From Rhizomys pruinosus (Eukaryota > Chordata > Mammalia > Rodentia > Spalacidae), in NCBI GenBank assembly GCA_009823505.1, contig VZQC01007984.1:1162519-1226518 (forward strand): a stretch of 64,000 nucleotides of DNA, in the 5' to 3' direction. Numbering within the stretch: the stretch's first letter is position 1; each line of letters begins with the position of its first letter. The translations under genes and the position numbers were made by a program. The notes beneath the pieces were generated by a model, which did not search any database, had not been told where the DNA came from, and saw only the letters and a program-made list of their open reading frames with translations. Of this stretch, positions 1-11,252 are shown piece by piece.

Positions 1-560
1 ACTGGAAAAGAACATTAATACCATCCCTTTTTAAAGCTCAGAGAACATATTGGGAAAGTGGAATGGGAAGTATATAAGAGCCAGATGATAGGAAGAATGG
101 CTAATAATGCTAATAAGTTTCTGGGCATGGCACAAACATTGTAGCCACAAACTCATGGAAGTAGCATTTGCCTTTACTAGGGCTGCATGATACTGGGCCT
201 GTCCACAGGCAGTCATTTATAGGAAAGGGACTCACGGGGCCATGCCCCCTGCTGAACTATTGGCTACTGATGGACTCTAAAGGAAGGGAGACTTATTATC
301 TTCAGATGTAAACCCATTGGTGAGCCCACCAGACCATTGGGAAGTTTCATACCCAGGGTCACAAAAACAGCCCTAGTTAAATCAGTGAATGGGTCACAAA
401 AGCAAAAGAGAACAAAAAGACATGAGCATGGAAAAGGGACTTGTATGGAGGAAAGGTGGCTGACAGGGGCGGGAGGGAGAGAAGAGGGAGTGGGCTTGAG
501 AGCAAGCAGAACACACTATAGCACAGAACAGTCAAAGAACAAATGTAATTAATAAATATT
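1..560 (+). mobile_element. L1 (Lx-like) 3'UTR and 3' end
   Basis: The stretch reads like the 3' untranslated tail of a rodent Lx-type L1: a 'ctattggctactgatggactct' region (about 257-278), a purine-rich block at about 470-500, then an A-rich end near 550-560. The left end is cut by the window. No reading frame here is credible. Assignment rests on remembered Lx 3'UTR wording, not on an alignment. Confidence 0.65.
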
Positions 561-654
561 GGAAGAAAATACTTTCTCTGAGTCTGTCCTTGAGTTTTAA
601 TTTTATTAACATATTTCCAGAACAAATATTTAAATTTTGATCAAGCTAACAAAT

Positions 655-1190
655 CCTACTTTTTCAATTATTTCTGTTATGGAGTACTCATTTGGTATAC
701 CTAAGCAGTTCATGTGTTAAAAGATCACAAAGATTTTCACCTATAGTTTTATATTTTACATTAAGGTCTATGGCTCATTTTGAGTCCATTCTTATATATA
801 CTATATTAATACTACATTAATATTTACATTTTTTGAATAGGGATTACCAAATGGCTCCACATCATTTGTGGGCAATGCTAGATTTTTCACTGAATTGGCT
901 TCCCACTTTTCTCAAAACTCACTTGAAGCTACGATAATAGCTCAGCAGTAGGACATTTACCTATTAATAAAAGGCTCTGAATGGGATTTCCAGCAAAACA
1001 CACACACACACACACACACAATCTATTGCACTTTTGTACAGAAGTCATATTTCTCTGTTTAATTGCCTTGTATAACCATTGATAGTTGGTCAATATTACA
1101 CTGTTTTGGTTATTTTACCCCTACCATGAACTTTTAATCAGATACTATAAATTGTGTAATCTCTTTCTGCTGTTTTATGTATTCCAGTAC
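655..1190 (-). mobile_element. Old L1M ORF2 fragment, split by an ID element
   Basis: Antisense L1 ORF2 wording is recognisable ('gattttcacctatag', 'aaggtctatggctcattttgagtcc', 'atttttcactgaattgg', 'ttttggttattttac'), strongly decayed and interrupted at about 936-1020 by an ID-type SINE and a CA run. It is an ancient, dead copy. Confidence 0.5.
936..1020 (+). mobile_element. ID-type SINE followed by (CA)n
   Basis: The segment 'atagctcagcagtaggacattt' to 'ttccagcaaaa' is a diverged ID element (tRNA-Ala-like head 'tagctcagtggtagagc'). A pure CA run of about 26 bp (995-1020) replaces the A-rich tail. Confidence 0.55.
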
Positions 1191-1256
1191 CTAGCTAATC
1201 AAATATTGCAAACCAGAGGCAACCAATTACCAGTCATCACTGAGGCATTCAAAAGC

Positions 1257-1440
1257 TTCTCCAGCAGGGAGTGGTGGCACATGCCTTTAATCCCAGCAAT
1301 CAGGAGGCTGAGGCCAGATCTTTTCATTGTGAGCTGTTATTTCAAGGCCAGCCTGGTCTAACGTTCCAGGTCATCTGGGGCTATAATAGGGAGAGCCTGT
1401 ATAAAAACAATAACAACAACAACAACAACAACAACAAAAC
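1257..1440 (+). mobile_element. B1 SINE with (CAA)n tail
   Basis: A diverged B1 (7SL-derived): 'gtggtggcacatgcctttaatcccagc', 'caaggccagcctggtct' and 'gggctat' are visible. The tail became a (CAA)n microsatellite at about 1408-1438. Confidence 0.85.
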
Positions 1441-1540
1441 ACTTCTCCCTTATAAGTCAGTGAACATGCAGACATGGAGACATGGATGTGGAAAGTATAA
1501 TTTTGAATTTTAGCACAGGCCAATAATTGAACTGTGGTTT

Positions 1541-1990
1541 CAGAGACTTTTTTATTTTTGAGACAGGGTCTCCCTATGGCCCCAGCTGGCCTGGAACTCA
1601 CTATGTAGACCAGACTGGCTTGAACTCACAGAGATCCACCTGCCTCTGCCTCCCAAGTGCTAGGATTAAAGGTGTGCGCCACTATGCCCCGCTTAAAGAC
1701 GGTTCTTAGCCGCCATGTGGGTGCTGGGAATCGAGCACAGTTCCTCTGCAAGAGCAGTTGGCACTCTTTTTGTTGTTGTTGTTGTTGTTGTTTGGTCTTT
1801 TTGAGACAGGGTCTCCCTTTAGTCCCAGCTGGCCTGGAGCTCACTATGTAGACCAGGCAGGCCTTGAACTCACAGAGATCCTCCTGCCTCTGCCTCCCGA
1901 GTGCTGGGATTAAAGGCATGCACCACCACGCCTGGCTTGCAGTTGGCACTCTTAACTGTTGAACCATCTCTCCAGCCCCCAGAGACTTTT
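1541..1990 (-). mobile_element. Chimeric SINE: B2 head fused to B1 body, copy 1
   Basis: Read on the minus strand this is a B2 5' head of 102 bp (1954-1979 plus 1693-1768), directly joined at 'gtctttaagc' to a complete B1 (1692-1552) with its A tail. One 11-bp TSD, cagagactttt (1541-1551 and 1980-1990), flanks the whole unit. It therefore inserted as one chimeric RNA, not as a B1 landing in a B2. A second B1 later inserted into the head (1769-1938). The same junction recurs near 50,194. Confidence 0.85.
1769..1938 (-). mobile_element. B1 SINE nested in the chimeric SINE
   Basis: A nearly full-length minus-strand B1 with a (TTG)n-decayed tail. The 15-bp TSD gcagttggcactctt (1754-1768 and 1939-1953) is identical on both sides and is itself B2-head sequence. 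This proves the order of insertion: chimera first, this B1 second. Confidence 0.92.
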
Positions 1991-2342
1991 ATAATGTAAG
2001 TTGACCTCCCTCTCTGGGAAGTTGTCTCTCTGCTTAAAGACAGATTTGTCCTGCACCAAATGCACAGAAGCAGTTGGAATGTATTTTTTATACTGATGTC
2101 ACACCAAATTACTTATGAGGGTTTTATTCTTCCTCCTCTTTTCCTCATTGAAGTTTTATAATTTTATGAGCTGATATAGCTATCAAAAGTGCCATTAGAA
2201 CAAATGGCGGATGCTGCTAATAAAATATAGCACTGTCTTTGCAAAAAGTTCTTGAAAAGACTGAAAGTAGTCTTAAGTCCCAAATAAATTATAATTTCGA
2301 TAAAATTCTAATAGAAATACCACTCTAGAAGTAGATGACACA
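1991..2342. other. Unassigned DNA
   Basis: AT-rich sequence with no repeat family, reading frame or RNA gene that I recognise. It ends at the TSD of the large L1 insertion. Confidence 0.5.
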
Positions 2343-3500
2343 ATTGCAGGTTAAATTTTTTAGTCTTTTTTTATTTTTATTTTTTAATATAATAGTTTCA
2401 TTGACGTTTTGCATATTTCATACATCATTTTTCACTTCAGTTTAGACATATTCCCCTTTCCCTTCCCCCCACACCACACCAGTTCATACATTCTGCCATA
2501 CATGTCCTGCATCTTTCTCTCAGTCTTTTTAAAAAGTTTTTCTCTGCAAAGGTTTATTGCTTTGGGCAGAATTTAACTATATCAGTCTGTTCTTTGACCC
2601 AGTCCTTATGTTATTATGGTTCCCTCCCATTTGTATTGTTCCAAAATATGCCTATATAAATGTCATATATGTACCAGAATTATGTCCTACAGGAATAAAC
2701 TCTATGTTAACTCCAAAATATGTTTAGGAGTTCACAGTTTTCCCTTTAATTTTATATTACTCTAAAATATGAATATATACCTTCTACCCATATATGTTAA
2801 TTACCATGTCTGAAAGTAAGTGGTGAGTTAATTCCAAGGCCCAGTAAGAGATTCAAATTATAAGATCACATTTGCTTTCAGATAGAAAGAAATATAATAA
2901 TAACATTGCTCAGTTTGGCTTTCAATTGGGGGATTTGGTACTAGCATCCACAAGTGAGGGAAACCATTCCCCATTTGTTTTTGGGAGGATTGTGTTACTT
3001 CACTTAGCATAATGGCTTTGAGTTCCATCCCATTTACCTGCAAAGTTCATGATGTCATCTTTCTTTACCCACTGCATAGAACTCCATTGTGTAGATGTAC
3101 CACATTTTTGTTATCCACTTGTCTGTTGAGGGGTATTTGGGTTGATTCCAGCTCTTCACTATTTTGAAGAGAGCTGCAATAAACATAGATGTGCATGCAT
3201 CTTTGCAGAAGGATGAGTCTTGTGGGTATATACCCAGGAGTGGTATGGCTGGTATTCCAGGTGGCAGGCTCTTTTTGAGTCTTTTAAAGGTTCTCATTGC
3301 TTTCCACATTGCTTTCCACAGTGGTTGTATGAGTTTACATTCCCACCAGTAGTGGATGAGCATTCCCCCTTTCCCCACAACCTCTCTAACATTTGGTGTC
3401 TTTTGTTTTCTTGATCTTAGCCAGTCTTATAGGAGTGAAATGATATTTTAGAGTGGTTTTAATTTGCGTTTCCTTAATTATTAATGATGTTGAACATTTT

Positions 3501-5189
3501 TTTTACATTTCTGTTTTCTTATTTATTTTTAAATAAAATATTTTTACTGGTGTTTTGTGTATTTCATACATCATTCCTCACTCCAATTTAGACACATACC
3601 CTTTTCCATGCCCCCCCCACACCACACCAATTCATGCATTCTGCTATATATGTCTTACATCTTTTTCTCAGTCTTTTTAAAGTTTTTTTCTGCAGAGGTT
3701 TATTGTTTGGCCAGAGGTTAACTGTTTTGGTCAGTTCTTTGATCCAGTCTTTTCGTTGTTGTGGTTCCCTCCCTATTGTATTGCTCCAAAATATGCTTAT
3801 ATATCACATTTATACCAAAATTATTACCTTTGAAAATAAAGTGTTCGGTAATTCTAAAACATGTTTAAGAGTTCACATTTTTCCCTTTAATTTTATATTA
3901 CTCTAATATATAAATATATACCCTCTATGCATATACCACAATTACAAAGTCTGAAAATAAGTGGTCAGTTAATTCTAGAGCCCATTAAGGAATTCACATT
4001 ATAACAGCACAGTTGCCTTCAGATAAAAAGAAATATAACACTAACTTTTCTCAGCTTGCCTTTCAACTATGGATTTGGTGCTAGGATCCACAAATGAGGG
4101 ATACCATTTGTTATTTGTTTTTCTGGGACTATGTTACTTCACTTAGCATAATGGCTTCAAGTTCCATCCATTTACCTGCAAAATTCATGATGTCATCTTT
4201 CTTTACTGCTGCATAGAATTCCATTGTATAGATGTACCACATTTTCTCTATCCACTCCTCAGTTGAAGGACACTTGGGTTGCTTCCAGCTCTTTGCTATT
4301 GTGAACAGAGCTGCAATAAACATAGATGTGCATGTATCTCTGTGATAGGATGAGTCTTGTGGGTATATACCTAGGAGTGGTATGAGTGGGTCAGGTGGTA
4401 GGCTCATTTTCAGTTTCTTGAGAATTCTCCACACTGCTTGCCACAGGGGTTGCATAAATTTGCATTTCCACCAGCAGTGGATGAGTGTCCCCCTTTCCCC
4501 ACAACCTCTCCAACATTTGGTATCCTTTGTTTTCTGGATAATAGCTAGTTTTACTGGAGTAAGATGACATTTTAAAGTGGTTTTAATTTGCATTTCCTTA
4601 ATTATTAGCATTGAACACTTTTTAAGAAGTTTCTCAGCCTTCTTTACTTCTTCTTTATTTGTGAAGTCTCTGTTCAGCTCTTTATTCCATATTTTGTTTT
4701 TTGAGTAGTTTATACACTTTGGATGTTAATGCTCTATCAGATGAATCATATCACTGGTGAAGGTTTCTTCCCACTGTGGGTTTTCTCTTCACTTCATTGA
4801 TTGTTTCTTTTGCTCTACATAAGCTCCTGAGTTTAATAAGGTCCAATTTGTCAGTTGTTGAACTTATTGTTTGTGCAGCTGCTGTCTGATTTAGAAAGTC
4901 TTTTCCTACCCCCTGTGTCTTATAGGTTACTACCAAAGTTTTCCTCTATCATTTTCAGAGTTTTGGGTTTCACACTGAGGTCTTTGATCCATTTGGAGTT
5001 CATTTTTGTACATGATGAGAGGTAGGGGTTTAGTTTTATTCTTCTACAAGTGGTAATCTAGTTATGCCAACACCATTTGCTGAAGATGCTGTCTTTCCTC
5101 CATTGTGTCTTCTTGGCCCCTTTGTCGAATATGAGGTAGCTGAAATTGGATGTGTTCAGGTTGGGATCCTCAATTTTCTTCCATCGATC
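3501..5189 (-). mobile_element. 5'-truncated L1 nested in the larger L1
   Basis: A second L1 3'UTR starts abruptly at about 3501, right after ORF2 'gatgttgaacattttt' of the host L1, and runs through its own ORF2 C-terminal region to about 5189. The host L1 resumes at 'tttttaaagatgtttctcag' (about 5191), so 4600-5189 and 5191-5800 are partly homologous direct repeats. The short T-rich junction makes the TSD ambiguous. Confidence 0.88.
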
Positions 5190-5990
5190 ATTTTTAAAGA
5201 TGTTTCTCAGCCATCTTTACTTCCTCACTGGTGAAGTCTCTGTTCAGCTCTTTACACCATCTTTTGAGTGAGTCATTTGTTTTCTTACTTGTTTGTTTTT
5301 TGAGGAGTTGACATATTCTGGAGGTTAATGCTCTGTCAGATGTATAACTGGTGAAGGTTTCCTCCCACTCTGTGGGTTTTCTCTTCACTTCCCTGATTGT
5401 TTCTTTCGCTGTACAAAAGCTTTTGAGTTTGATGAGTTCCCACTTGTCAGCTGTTGACCTTATTTCTTGCAGGGCTGCTGTTCGATTTAACAAGTCTTTC
5501 CCTACTACTATGTCTTGTAGATTGCTACCAACCTTTTCTTCTATCACCTTCAGTGTTTCAGGTTTTTTAGGTCTTTGATCCACTTGGAGTTGATTGTTGT
5601 ACAGGGTAAAAGGTGGAGGTTTAATTATGTTCTTCTACAAATAGTGATCCGGTTTTGCCAGCACCATTTGCTGAAGATGTTATCTTTCCTCTAGTGAACT
5701 TTTTTGGCCCCTTTATTGAATATTAGGTGGCTGAAATTGTATGAGCTCAAATTTGGATATTCAATTTTGTTCCATTGGTCAATGGGCCTGTTTTTGTGCC
5801 AGTACCTGCTATCTTTATGACTATAGCTCTGTAATAGAGCTTGAGGTCTGGTAAAGTGATCCCCCCTGTATTGCATTTTTTGCTCACTCTTGCTTTATCT
5901 ATTCAGGGTCTTTTGTTTTTCCATATGAATTCAAGATTTTTTTCCCCAAGTCTGTGAAGAAACTCATCAAGTTGGTTCATACCAGAGATG

Positions 5991-6123
5991 CAGCAAAGAT
6001 TTATCCAAGAACATCTAATGTCCTCCTTTCTGTTTTCTATCCTTTGACAGAGCTGTGTAACAACACTCCTGAGCACATTCATGTCCTTGTAACAGGAAAG
6101 CAAAAATTCTACTACTTTTCTTA
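5991..6123 (-). other. 133-bp inverted copy of nearby flank inside L1 ORF2
   Basis: This block interrupts L1 ORF2 between 'accagagatgcag' and 'taaatatcat'. It is the reverse complement of 7585-7717 with about five mismatches by eye (roughly 96% identity). It replaces about 27 bp of L1. The junction shares gcagc/gctgc with the donor, a short microhomology. Confidence 0.85.
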
Positions 6124-6884
6124 TCAATAAATATCATAGAACATATAAATGGACTGAAGAACAAAAATCACACAATCGTCTCAATTAATGCAGAAAAAGC
6201 ATTTAACAAGATCCACCCTTCATATTTACAGCTCTAGAGGGAATTGGACTGAAGGGAACATTCCTTAGTATAATCAAAGCCATATACAACAAACTCACAG
6301 TCAACATCATCCTAAATGGAGAAAAGTTAGAAGCATTCCTCTTAAAGCCAAGAACCTGGCAAGGCTGTCCCCTATCATCACTCCTCTTCAATACAGTGCT
6401 TGCTAGGGCAATAAGGCAAGAAAAAGAAATTAAAGGAGTACTAATTGGAAAAGAAGTCAAACTATCCCTTTTTGCAGATGATATGACAGTTTACCTGAGG
6501 GATGCTAAAATCTCCACCAGAAAACTCCTAGAAATGATTAAGAGCTTCAGTAAAGTATCGGGATACAAAATTAACCTAGAAAAATCAGTAGCCTTTCTTT
6601 ATACCAACAACAAACAACTGGAGAAGGAATATAAGGAGACCTTCCCACTCCCAATAACCTTAAAAAAATATTACCAGGGAACAAACATAACCAAAGACAC
6701 CAAAAATCTCTACAACAAAAAAAAATTAAACCCCTGAAAAAAAGAGATTAAAGATGACATCAAAAGATGGAAAAACCTCCATGCTCATGGACTAGAAAAA
6801 TTAATATAGTAAAAATGTCCATTATACCAAAATTAATATACAGATTCATTGCAGGTTAAATTTTTGATACAGTAATAAGAATGC

Positions 6885-7090
6885 TCTTTACTCACATGTC
6901 TTTCCTTTACCTCTTCTTCCTAAAATCCATATATGAAAGAAAATATTATACTCATGTTCGTGAGATTAGCTTATTTTACTTCACATGATAATCTCCATTG
7001 CCATCCATGCTACTGAAAAGTATGTAATTTTATTATGCTTTGTAGCTGAATGAAATTCTATTATATATTACATCACAAAATTATATTAGA
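6885..7090 (-). mobile_element. Old L1M ORF2 3' fragment
   Basis: Antisense L1 C-terminal wording is visible: 'gcttattttacttcacatgataatctccattgccatccatg' corresponds to the usual 'cttagcataat...ccatccatg' region, followed by 'ctgaatgaaattctatt'. Highly diverged. The DNA up to 7430 may hold more L1M 3'UTR in the other orientation, too decayed to delimit. Confidence 0.55.
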
Positions 7091-7532
7091 CTTAGTAATG
7101 TATACGATTGATCTCACAATATCATACATATATCTCAAATATAATACCCTACATAGAGGAAGGTGAACTCAAAAGTATATATATATATGTATGATTCCTT
7201 TTATTTGTAATTCTAGAAAATACAAAACTATTTGGATATAGAAAAGGTCAATATAAGTAGTTTTGACTGTAAAGTTGCAGCCAGGAATAACTCTTTGAGT
7301 GGCTGTGGAGGCAATGAATCTTGATTTTGGTCATGATTGCACAACTCTACACATTTGTTGAACCTTCTAGAACCACAGGACATAAAGGCTGATTCTTCTA
7401 CTAGATATAAATTAAGGACACCCTTTTTAAATTTTAAAGTACCACCCAAGCTTCCAGAGTCTCAATGCAGATTATTATGTAACACTTTTTCTAAAAGGAG
7501 AATAAAAAACACTATCTTTAACCTTCTTCATC

Positions 7533-7590
7533 GTACATACATTTCATTTTACTAAAGAAAAGTACATATATTTCATTTTACTAAAGAAAA
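7533..7590. repeat. 29-bp tandem duplication
   Basis: Two adjacent copies (7533-7561, 7562-7590) of a 'gtacatacatttcatttta...' unit differ at one base. The duplication directly abuts the donor segment of the templated insertion at 5991-6123. Confidence 0.85.
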
Positions 7591-7717
7591 GTAGTAGAAT
7601 TCTTGCTTTCCTGTTACAAGGTCATGAATGTGCTCAGGAGTGTTGTTACACAGCTCTATCAAAGGATAAAAAACAGAAAGGAGGACATTAGCTGTTCTTG
7701 GATAAATCTTTGCTGCT

Positions 7718-8460
7718 ACATATGTGGTTGTTCTTCAAGCAACAGAATCACTATCATGGTAGTTTTGGGAATAGAGTTGTCTCACAGGAAGAATCAATGA
7801 GCCTACCAGCTGATTAATGAGCATGAAAACCCCAAAATGCCACTATCTTTATTAACAGTAAAGAAATATAGATTCCAAGAATAAATTGAACAAAGTACAC
7901 ACATTATAACTGTTCTTCTCTAGCCCCAACTCATCATTCTTTTGATAATAGTTACATCTGTGAAAGATTATTAAAAACGGACTTTAATAAATAACATATA
8001 GTTTTTCTGTTTGTTTTGGTCAGAAGTGTGGTTACAATATTTGGGGATCAGATTAATTTGATCCTATAAATCACATCTTAAATACTTGATGTTGGTCTTC
8101 GATTTTCATAGTATTTGTTTTCTTAAATTTTCCTTATCTAACTTACTGTCTGATTTTTCTTTCTCTTTTCTTTTTGTCCTTCCCAGTAGAAGAAAATAAA
8201 ATGCCTTCATTTTAGATCTGTCCCAGATTTTGCCAATTTTTCTTAAAAGCCACACGGTTTATTGGAACTACCAATGCCATGAGTCTTAATCAGTTTGACA
8301 CTATTCTTAAACTAGCTAATCAAAAGGAAAAAAAATCCACATAGACATATAGAAATTATAACTATTTTCTGATTATTAATTTTGTGTTTTCATCCCTCAT
8401 GCCTTTCTTCTCCTGCACCTAAATTGTTGTTATGACCATGGAAACATTGCCAACAGAAAG
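7718..8460. other. Unassigned DNA
   Basis: AT-rich, no recognised repeat, open frame or RNA. Probably ordinary unique or very old sequence. Confidence 0.45.
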
Positions 8461-8690
8461 AACTGATACAGTCAGGCATTGTGGAATGCCTATAATCCCA
8501 ACACCTGGAAGGTAGAGGCACAAGGATTACTGATACAGTCAGGTGTTGTGGAATGCCTATAATCCCAGCACTTGGAAGGTAGAGGCACAAGCATTACTGC
8601 AAGCTTGTGGCCATCCAGATCTACCCAAGGGTTCCAGGCCAGCTAGGTCCTCATTGTTAAACCCTCCCCCAAAAGCAAACAGACAAAAAT
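8461..8690 (+). mobile_element. Diverged B1-like SINE with a 68-bp internal duplication
   Basis: Two direct copies (about 8461-8528 and 8529-8595) of 'actgatacagtcagg...gcctataatccca...ggtagaggcacaagg' hold the B1 A-box half. The second continues into 'ttccaggccagctagg' and an A-rich tail. The duplicated half contains the internal Pol III promoter region. Confidence 0.7.
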
Positions 8691-8969
8691 AAATGAACAA
8701 GCAGCAATTAAAGCTTAACTATTGTGTATAAACATATATAGCATACATGTCTGTGACTATCAGATCACTCTACTAATTTACACCTCTCCATTTAGATACA
8801 AATTCTTTAAAGACAGATGACAATTATTTTAGTTGAATAATTTGAGTATCTAAGTATTTATCTTTAATGTTGAAAAAAATCAATAAAATTTTTGGACGGT
8901 TCCAGAACATGACATATTTATCTCTCCCTTTAATATACACAGGGAGGGCCCTAAGTATAGTAAAACTCA

Positions 8970-9116
8970 GTGTACAGCCGGGTGTAGTGGCGCACGCCTT
9001 TAATCCTAGCACTTGGGAGGCAGAGGCAGGCAGATCTTTGTGAGTTCAAGGCCAGCCTGGTCCACAAAGCAAGTTCCAGGACACCGGAACTACAGGGAGA
9101 CCCTGTCTCAAAAGAC

Positions 9117-9166
<50 letters not shown>

Positions 9167-9172
9167 AGCTTA
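8970..9172 (+). mobile_element. Full-length B1 SINE with long poly(A)
   Basis: A complete B1 from 'gccgggtgtagtggcgcac' (8977) to 'agggagaccctgtctcaaaa', followed by about 45 uninterrupted A residues (9118-9163) and the TSD aaaactcag. The long pure A tail suggests a recent insertion. Confidence 0.93.
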
Positions 9173-9445
9173 CATTAGTGCTTAGGATCCAGAGACTCTA
9201 CAGAGGAGAATAACGTAGGATATGAAGATCATGGAATGGAGGAAAAGGTCAGTCTTTGATACCTACAGAAATGTGTAAGGGGAGATTTGGAGATGAATCT
9301 CAAAGGTGTGTCCTAACATGCTGTCCTTATAGGGCTTTCAGGTTGTCTACAACTCCTTTGTTCTCTGCTTCTGATATTTCTGTCTGCCATCCTTTAACCC
9401 AGTTACTATTCCTTCCCCTCATTCCCCATAACACTCTCCGTATTT

Positions 9446-9664
9446 CTTTTTTATTTTATTCATTATTTTATGTGTATGAGTGTATTGCCTGCATGTCTGT
9501 CAGTTACACATGGGTCATGCAATGCCCACAGAGATCAGAAGAGGGTGTCGGATCCCCTGGAACTGGAGTTATGGACAGTTAGCCACCATGTGCCTGCTGG
9601 GAATCAAACTCAGCTCCTCTGCAAGAGTAGTCAGTGTTCTTAACCACTGAGCCATCTCTCCAGC
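9446..9664 (-). mobile_element. B2 SINE, single-motif form
   Basis: Minus-strand B2 running from T/A-rich tail to 'ccatctctccagc'. Only one 'cctggaactggagtt' motif is present, the ancestral form, in contrast to the duplicated form common elsewhere in the window. Confidence 0.9.
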
Positions 9665-9833
9665 AACCCATCCTTCTTATGTAGCTCAATTTCCTGAAGC
9701 AGAATGTTATCAAGGGCTTAGGTCTTAAGATATCTCCATTTTTGCCATCCAACAAGGGTCACATTAATAGAAAGGAGTTTCATCTTTCTCTAGAATGGGA
9801 AGTTTCTTTGGTTCCTTTGTGATAGAAATTTGA

Positions 9834-9879
<46 letters not shown>

Positions 9880-9880
9880 C
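9834..9880. repeat. (GATA)n microsatellite
   Basis: About 12 near-perfect GATA units. Confidence 0.97.
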
Positions 9881-10147
9881 CTGAATAAATAGTACATTAT
9901 TATTATAGTAACACAGTACTATATCTCAAATGTAGTAAGACTAGTAAGACTAAATGTGTTCACAAAATCAACTTCCACAACTGTCATAGGTAATATATCC
10001 CCCCAATGTCTTCAATTTTTGAATAATGTGTTACAGTCAGAATTTCAGGTTGGAATATTTATTTCTGCTTCACTCTCTATTGATATACATTTCTTAGCAT
10101 TCAGAATAAAGCTAAGTCTTTTCTAGATTAATAAAGAAGATAAGGTA

Positions 10148-10375
10148 GAGCTGGAGAGATGGTTCAGCAGTTGAGATCACTGGCTGCTCTTGCAGAGGAC
10201 CCAGGTTCCGTTCCCAGCACCACCATGGTAGCTAATAAGCATCTATACTTGGAGATCCAGGGGATCTAATGCCTTCTATGGCCTCCATGAGCATTGTGTG
10301 TATGTGGTATGTTTACATGCATGCAGGTAAAAACACTCATACACATAAAAAATACTAAAGAAATCAAAAAAAGAA
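10148..10375 (+). mobile_element. B2 SINE, diverged
   Basis: B2 head 'gctggagagatggttcagcagtt...gctgctcttgcagagg' is followed by a diverged body and an A-rich tail. A second internal promoter box ('ggttccgttcc') is still readable. Confidence 0.85.
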
Positions 10376-11137
10376 AAGGTAGAAGATAGCTACCTATTTT
10401 GTTTCATAAGTCTACCAAAGAAGAAATTAATCATCTTTAATGTGTTTATTATATATAAATTTGGCTGTGATCTATGGTTGGCCATTTCAAAATAAACTAA
10501 GCAGATCTAGTCTTTTCCCTCCAGGAACACAAAATCAAATATAGAGTATTCTAATAAAGCCATTGAGATTCAGGAAATATAAATGAATTAGGAAGTATTT
10601 GTTAGTCATGAAATACATTGGATTAAATGAAAGCTGATATTCTCAAAAGGATAATTCTCAAAGCATTCTGGATGGCTAACCTGTACCCTTTGCAACAATG
10701 ATGAGCTTCGCAAGGCTGCTTCCCCGGAGGCACTGTCTTTGCTCATCTCCCAAACCACTGAGCACTTACCCTGTGCGCAGAACACCAGCAATATCACACA
10801 TCCACTCTCAGTCTTAACTGCATTTGTGAGGACACTGCCACTCTGTTATGACCCCTGTCTTCTCTGCAGTTTTCTCAGGCTTGAAGGTTTAACTTCCGCT
10901 TTAAAAATAAGCAATTCCTTCTGTTTTGATATATTAAGTTGAAGGACAAAAGGATAGTTTAACCTCATGTAAATTATAGGTGGAAAAAGGAAGAATATTT
11001 TAATAGTTTGTTTAAGATTATTTGATTTTACACAAAACAGACCAATGGTAATTTTTTAAAGACTAGTTAAAATGTGGAATCTGAAGCCCTGTCAATAAGC
11101 TTCTACAATGTCATGTTAAGTTGACTTGTAAGTCTTC
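10376..11137. other. Unassigned DNA
   Basis: No recognised repeat or gene. Short frames on both strands overlap each other and show no family features. Confidence 0.45.
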
Positions 11138-11252
11138 TTTTTAAATTTTTATTGAACTTTTATACATTTCATATAACATTTCTTAATCTATTTTACACCC
11201 ATTCCCCTTTCCATGTCCCCCTGCCCCGCCAGAGCTCCTGTATTCTGAGATT
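11138..11252 (-). mobile_element. Very short L1 3' end
   Basis: 'tttttattgaacttttatacatttcat...cccattcccctttccatgtccccctgcc' is the reverse complement of the terminal 3'UTR of the younger L1s here, truncated to about 115 bp and followed by AT-rich DNA. Confidence 0.75.

Larger units (their letters stand above)
2343..6865 (-). mobile_element. L1 with 5' inversion (twin-primed), carrying a nested L1
   Basis: The 18-bp TSD attgcaggttaaattttt (2343-2360 and 6848-6865) is exact. From the left: T-rich tail, 3'UTR, ORF2 C-terminal coding sequence on the minus strand (to about 3500, then 5190-5967), then a switch to plus-strand ORF2 (about 5967-6847). The plus part ends at 'aatatacagattca' and the minus part starts about 25 nt further on in L1 sense. 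This is the expected signature of twin priming. The inverted part keeps an intact RT 'FADD' motif near 6470-6481, but frames are broken. Confidence 0.92.

Noticed and set aside
1371..1967. Cys- or Gln-rich frames
   Set aside because: They arise from (TTG)n/(CAA)n tails of B1 elements.
4129..4611. 160-codon minus-strand frame
   Set aside because: It is the C-terminal part of a 5'-truncated L1 ORF2; similar frames at 3,055-3,378, 22,743-23,051 and 54,173-54,499 are the same region of other L1s.
5903..6127. Frames at 5,903-6,127 and 7,603-7,800 that encode nearly the same peptide
   Set aside because: At first this looked like a duplicated exon. It follows from the 133-bp inverted copy. The substitutions do not favour silent sites, and one frame continues into L1.
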